Assembly (NCBI GenBank): GCA_034104265.1 | Contig: JAXEEE010000100.1 | Location: forward strand, 1-6,923 | Direction: 5' to 3' | Length of the DNA stretch: 6,923 nt | DNA from: UBA11524 sp034104265 | Lineage (GTDB): Bacteria; Bacillota; Clostridia; Christensenellales; Aristaeellaceae | Shown: in pieces, positions 4,427-6,923 of the stretch | How positions within the stretch are numbered: position 1 is the stretch's first letter | Layout: each line of letters begins with the position of its first letter | Translations under genes and position numbers: made by a program | The notes under the pieces: model-generated | What the model was told of the DNA's origin: nothing | Database searches by the model: none | Seen by the model: the letters and a program-made list of their open reading frames with translations, nothing else

Positions 4427-6529
4427 ATGGCAGTCTACAAATGCAGAATCTGCGGCGCGATCTATGACGAGGAGAAGGAGGGCAAGCCCGTTTCCGAGCT
4501 GGATTGCTGCCCGGTGTGCCGCCTGCCCGTGTCCAACCTGGAGCGGGTGGACGCCCCGGCGGAAGCTCCCGCCCCCAAGGCCTACGCCGGCGCGCTGGAC
4601 TATGACCCCGCCACTGCCCGGCATGACCCCGCCAGCCGCTACATGGCCGAAATCCATGAGATGGCCGTGACGGGCAAGTCCATCGGCGGCTCCATGAGCA
4701 CCCGCATGCCCATGCCCAACTGGGACGACGTGCTGCTCATGGGCGCACAGCTGGATCCCGCGCCCCTCAACGACGGCGACCCCGTGGACACCACCACCGT
4801 CATCGGCAAGCATGCCCGCAAGCCCATGGTGCTGCAAAGCCCCATCTACATTTCCCACATGTCCTTCGGCGCGCTGTCCAAGGAGGTCAAGGTCGCCTTG
4901 GCCAAGGGCTCGGCCATGGCCCGCACCGCCATGTGCAGCGGCGAGGGCGGCATCCTGCCCGAGGAGCGGGAGGCCTCCTACAAGTACATCTTTGAGTACA
5001 TCCCCAACAAGTACAGCGTCACCGACGAGAACCTGCGCGCCGCCGACGCCATCGAGATCAAGATCGGCCAGGGCACCAAGCCCGGCATGGGCGGCCATCT
5101 GCCCGGGGAGAAGGTCACGGCGGAAATCGCCGCTATCCGCGGAAAGAAGCAGGGCGAGGATATCCAGAGCCCCAGCAAGTTCCCCGAGATCAACAGCCGG
5201 GACGACCTGAAGGCCATGGTGGATATGCTCCGCCGCCGCTCCGAAGGCCGGCCCATCGGCATCAAGATTGCCGCCGGGAACATTGAGCAGGATCTGGCCT
5301 GGTGTGTGTACGCGGGGCCGGACTTCATCACCGTGGATGGCCGCGGCGGCGCCACCGGCTCCAGCCCGCTGATGCTCCGCGAGGCCACCACCGTTCCCAC
5401 CATCTACGCCCTGAGCCGTGCCCGGAAGTACCTGGATGCTGTGGGCTCGGACATCGCCCTGGTGATCACCGGCGGACTGCGGGTGTCGGCGGACTTCGCC
5501 AAGGCCCTGGCCATGGGCGCGGACGCCATCGCCATCGCCAGCGCGGGGCTGATTGCGGCGGCCTGCCAGCAGTACCGCATCTGCGGCAGCGGCAACTGCC
5601 CCGTGGGCGTGGCGACGCAGAATCCTGAGCTGCGCGCCCGGCTGAAGGTGGACGCCTCGGCCCAGCGGGTGGCCAATTTCCTGAACGTGTCCCTGGAGGA
5701 GCTGAAGACCTTCGCCCGGGTGACGGGCAAGCGCTCGGTGCATGATCTGTCCCTGGCGCAGCTGGCTACCACGGACAGGGACATCGCGGAATACACTGGT
5801 ATCAGGCATGTGGGTCAGCCCTGCGCCTGTGTCCATACAGAACCGGTTGAAAAGAAAAAGGAGGAAAACAACATGCGTCAGTACAAGTGCAAGGTCTGCG
5901 GCAAGGTGTTCGAGGTGAAGGAGGGCGAAACCCCGGTGTGCCCCCTGTGCAAGGCTACCGGTGATTCCCTGGAGGATGTGACCCCTCCCCCCGCCAACAA
6001 GTATGCCGGCACCCAGACCGAGAAGAACCTGCACGCTGCCTTTGACGGCGAGTCCGGCGCCCGCAACAAGTACACCTACTTCGCCTCCGTGGCCAAGAAG
6101 GAAGGCTATGAGCAGATTGCCGCGCTGTTCCTCAAGACCGCCGAGAACGAGCGTGAGCATGCCAAGATGTGGCTCAAGGAGCTGAAGGGCATCGGCGACA
6201 CCGCCGCCAACCTGGCCGCCGCCGCCGCGGGCGAGAACTACGAGTGGACCGACATGTACGAAGGCTTTGCCAAGACCGCCGAGGAGGAGGGCTTCCCGGA
6301 GCTGGCCGCCAAGTTCCGCATGGTGGGCGAGATCGAGCGTCATCACGAGGAGCGTTACCGCGCCCTGCTGAGGAACGTGGAGACCGCCGCCGTGTTCGAG
6401 AAGAGCGAGGTCAAGGTGTGGGAGTGCCGCAACTGCGGTCACATCGTTGTGGGCACCAAGGCGCCCGAGGTTTGCCCCGTCTGCGCGCATCCCCAGAGCT
6501 ACTTCGAGATCCACGAGGAGAATTATTGA
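4427..6529 (+). CDS. Rubredoxin-FMN/3Fe-4S glutamate-synthase-like-rubrerythrin fusion
   Basis: This 700-residue soluble redox protein has five parts. First is a rubredoxin-like site (C6/C9 and C28/C31). Second is a glutamate synthase-type FMN domain (about 85-462), with MSFGALS (145-151), GGHLPG (222-227), TGGLR (348-352) and a [3Fe-4S] motif C380-x5-C386-x4-C391. Third is a Lys/Glu linker (473-482) with a rubredoxin-like site after it (C488/C491, C505/C508). Fourth is a rubrerythrin four-helix diiron domain with E542, E575/H578 (ExxH), E603/E606 and E637/H640. Fifth is a C-terminal rubredoxin-like site (C667/C670, C683/C686). No glutaminase domain is present, so true glutamate synthase activity is doubtful. 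Rubrerythrins reduce H2O2 in anaerobes; the FMN part may feed them electrons (inference). GGAGG (4416-4420) precedes the ATG. Reading is uninterrupted, but an internal start at 5873 suggests a second product. Confidence 0.85.
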   Translation: MAVYKCRICGAIYDEEKEGKPVSELDCCPVCRLPVSNLERVDAPAEAPAPKAYAGALDYDPATARHDPASRYMAEIHEMAVTGKSIGGSMSTRMPMPNWDDVLLMGAQLDPAPLNDGDPVDTTTVIGKHARKPMVLQSPIYISHMSFGALSKEVKVALAKGSAMARTAMCSGEGGILPEEREASYKYIFEYIPNKYSVTDENLRAADAIEIKIGQGTKPGMGGHLPGEKVTAEIAAIRGKKQGEDIQSPSKFPEINSRDDLKAMVDMLRRRSEGRPIGIKIAAGNIEQDLAWCVYAGPDFITVDGRGGATGSSPLMLREATTVPTIYALSRARKYLDAVGSDIALVITGGLRVSADFAKALAMGADAIAIASAGLIAAACQQYRICGSGNCPVGVATQNPELRARLKVDASAQRVANFLNVSLEELKTFARVTGKRSVHDLSLAQLATTDRDIAEYTGIRHVGQPCACVHTEPVEKKKEENNMRQYKCKVCGKVFEVKEGETPVCPLCKATGDSLEDVTPPPANKYAGTQTEKNLHAAFDGESGARNKYTYFASVAKKEGYEQIAALFLKTAENEREHAKMWLKELKGIGDTAANLAAAAAGENYEWTDMYEGFAKTAEEEGFPELAAKFRMVGEIERHHEERYRALLRNVETAAVFEKSEVKVWECRNCGHIVVGTKAPEVCPVCAHPQSYFEIHEENY
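5855..5864 (+). promoter_or_regulatory. Internal Shine-Dalgarno sequence within the fusion gene
   Basis: AAAAAGGAGG ends 8 nt before an in-frame ATG (5873-5875), the optimal arrangement for initiation. In the frame of the fusion it is translated as part of a KKKEENN linker, which looks like a read-through intergenic spacer and not an evolved domain linker. It is at least as good as the site used for the full-length start (4416-4420). Confidence 0.8.
5873..6529 (+). CDS. rbr: Nested rubrerythrin from internal start
   Basis: Initiation at the internal ATG would give a 218-residue free rubrerythrin, close to the size of stand-alone clostridial rubrerythrins. It has an N-terminal rubredoxin-like site (C6/C9, C23/C26 in its own numbering), a diiron domain with the GES-AR-KY, ENEREH and EIERHHEER motifs, and a C-terminal rubredoxin-like site ending in CPVCAHPQ. 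It uses the same frame and stop as the 700-codon gene, so it is either an alternative product or the original separate gene whose upstream neighbour lost its stop codon. Family knowledge supports NAD(P)H-linked H2O2 reduction through rubredoxin in the cytoplasm of anaerobes. The family assignment is firm. That this start is used in the cell is inferred from the ribosome binding site alone. Confidence 0.72.
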   Translation: MRQYKCKVCGKVFEVKEGETPVCPLCKATGDSLEDVTPPPANKYAGTQTEKNLHAAFDGESGARNKYTYFASVAKKEGYEQIAALFLKTAENEREHAKMWLKELKGIGDTAANLAAAAAGENYEWTDMYEGFAKTAEEEGFPELAAKFRMVGEIERHHEERYRALLRNVETAAVFEKSEVKVWECRNCGHIVVGTKAPEVCPVCAHPQSYFEIHEENY

Positions 6530-6548
6530 TCGTACGTTTGCGCGTGGA

Positions 6549-6576
6549 AAAAAGCGGCCTTCGGGCCGCTTTTTCT
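6549..6576 (+). terminator. Intrinsic terminator of the perR operon
   Basis: A perfect 11-bp stem (AAAAAGCGGCC 6549-6559, GGCCGCTTTTT 6564-6574) with the stable loop TTCG (6560-6563) ends in a T-run. It begins 20 bp after the stop codon and closes the perR-rubrerythrin transcript. Confidence 0.95.
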
Positions 6577-6611
6577 GTCTGAAAGCGATGGAAGCGCCAG
6601 GACTACCCAGG

Positions 6612-6726
6612 CCGTCCCCTCTGGGGAAGGTGACCGAGCGTCAGCGAGGTCGGATGAGGTCGTGTCCCTGCGGGTGGTAGAATCTGCCGTTTCCATTGCG
6701 GATGCAGGCATCCGCTCGGAAACTCT
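6612..6726 (-). repeat. Intergenic repeat modules C and B, inverted copy
   Basis: Read on the minus strand this repeats the left mosaic. AGAGTTTCCGAGC (6726-6714) is followed by GGAAACGGCAGATT (6694-6681). The dispersed core then runs from GACCTCATCCGACCTCGCTG (6661-6642) to CACCTTCCCC (6632-6623) and an imperfect hairpin (6612-6630). A perfect hairpin GCGGATG/CATCCGC lies at 6698-6715. No gene is seen. Confidence 0.78.
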
Positions 6727-6743
6727 CTTTGCTGTATGGGGAA

Positions 6744-6847
6744 CGCCTGGGCTGCCGCGACATCCCTGCGCAGGGGCTAACGCCGCCCCTGCACCCGCGC
6801 AAGGGGCATCGCCCCTTGACCCTTTCGACGCTGGCGCGATCCCTTGG
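6744..6847 (-). repeat. Intergenic repeat module A, inverted copy
   Basis: The minus strand matches 3383-3483 along its length, with small indels near the CGCCAGCG block. Two of the three hairpins are kept: GCAGGGGC/GCCCCTGC (6770-6792) and AAGGGGC/GCCCCTT (6801-6817). The third stem of the left copy is disrupted, although its GGCAGCCCAGGCG half remains. Base differences at paired positions (AAGGGGC with GCTCCTT on the left, GCCCCTT here) preserve pairing, a weak hint of selection on structure. Confidence 0.8.
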
Positions 6848-6910
6848 GGAACTTTGCATAACGTCGGGGGAAAATGCCGCGCCCAGGCGTCTTTATGCAC
6901 AGAAAAAACA

Positions 6911-6916
6911 AAGGAG
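6911..6916 (+). promoter_or_regulatory. Possible ribosome binding site at the window edge
   Basis: AAGGAG after an A-rich stretch (6899-6912) looks like a Shine-Dalgarno sequence. The ATG at 6917 touches it and is too close to be a normal start, so a gene probably begins just past the window. This cannot be confirmed here. Confidence 0.35.
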
Positions 6917-6923
6917 ATGCAAG

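Noticed and set aside
4427..5872. Genuine glutamate synthase large subunit
   Set aside because: Only the FMN/[3Fe-4S] domain is present. The glutamine amidotransferase domain and an adjacent small subunit gene are missing, and rubredoxin modules replace them.
3314..6514. 1066-codon open frame antisense to perR and the redox gene
   Set aside because: It has the same GC-bias effect. It runs antisense to well-supported genes and through a terminator, promoter and repeats, with no family resemblance.
1..6923. TGCAAG at both ends of the window, as if circular or flanked by direct repeats
   Set aside because: Six bases are too short to mean anything, and no integrase, replication gene or other sign of a circular element is present.

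Overview
The window looks like a piece of a high-GC, low-G+C-phylum-type anaerobe, most likely a gut clostridium (Oscillospirales- or Christensenellales-like). The grounds are strong AGGAGG ribosome binding sites, a near-consensus sigma-A promoter, PerR/rubrerythrin oxidative-stress genes typical of Clostridia, and intergenic DNA full of palindromic repeats of the kind common in gut Firmicutes. The exact genus is not determinable from the sequence.

Layout. Positions 1-933 hold no convincing gene. They contain a palindromic dispersed repeat (11-60), a 294-bp tandem duplication (271-564 and 565-858) and a run of stem-loops leading to the pheT ribosome binding site. pheT (934-3327, phenylalanyl-tRNA synthetase beta subunit) is complete, but pheS, its usual partner directly upstream, is not in the window. 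Positions 3331-3823 are a mosaic of repeat modules, including a 108-bp tandem pair. A C-rich stretch with a G-quadruplex motif on the minus strand and a strong intrinsic terminator (3893-3930) follow. A consensus promoter (3953-3982) then drives a two-gene unit: perR (4019-4408) and a 700-codon redox gene (4427-6529), closed by a UUCG-loop terminator (6549-6576). The remaining sequence (6612-6847) carries the same repeat modules as 3383-3789 in opposite orientation. A Shine-Dalgarno-like sequence at the last bases suggests that another gene starts just outside.

The centrepiece is the 4427-6529 gene. It fuses a rubredoxin-like domain and a glutamate-synthase-type FMN/[3Fe-4S] domain to a complete rubrerythrin that itself has rubredoxin-like domains at both ends. 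A near-perfect Shine-Dalgarno sequence and ATG lie inside the reading frame at the junction (5855-5875). The locus could therefore yield both a fusion and a free 218-residue rubrerythrin. With a PerR-type peroxide sensor as first gene and a candidate operator over the promoter, this reads as an autoregulated peroxide-defence unit in which a flavin/Fe-S module may pass electrons through rubredoxin sites to a diiron peroxidase. The electron donor and the physiological form (fusion, split or both) are inference.
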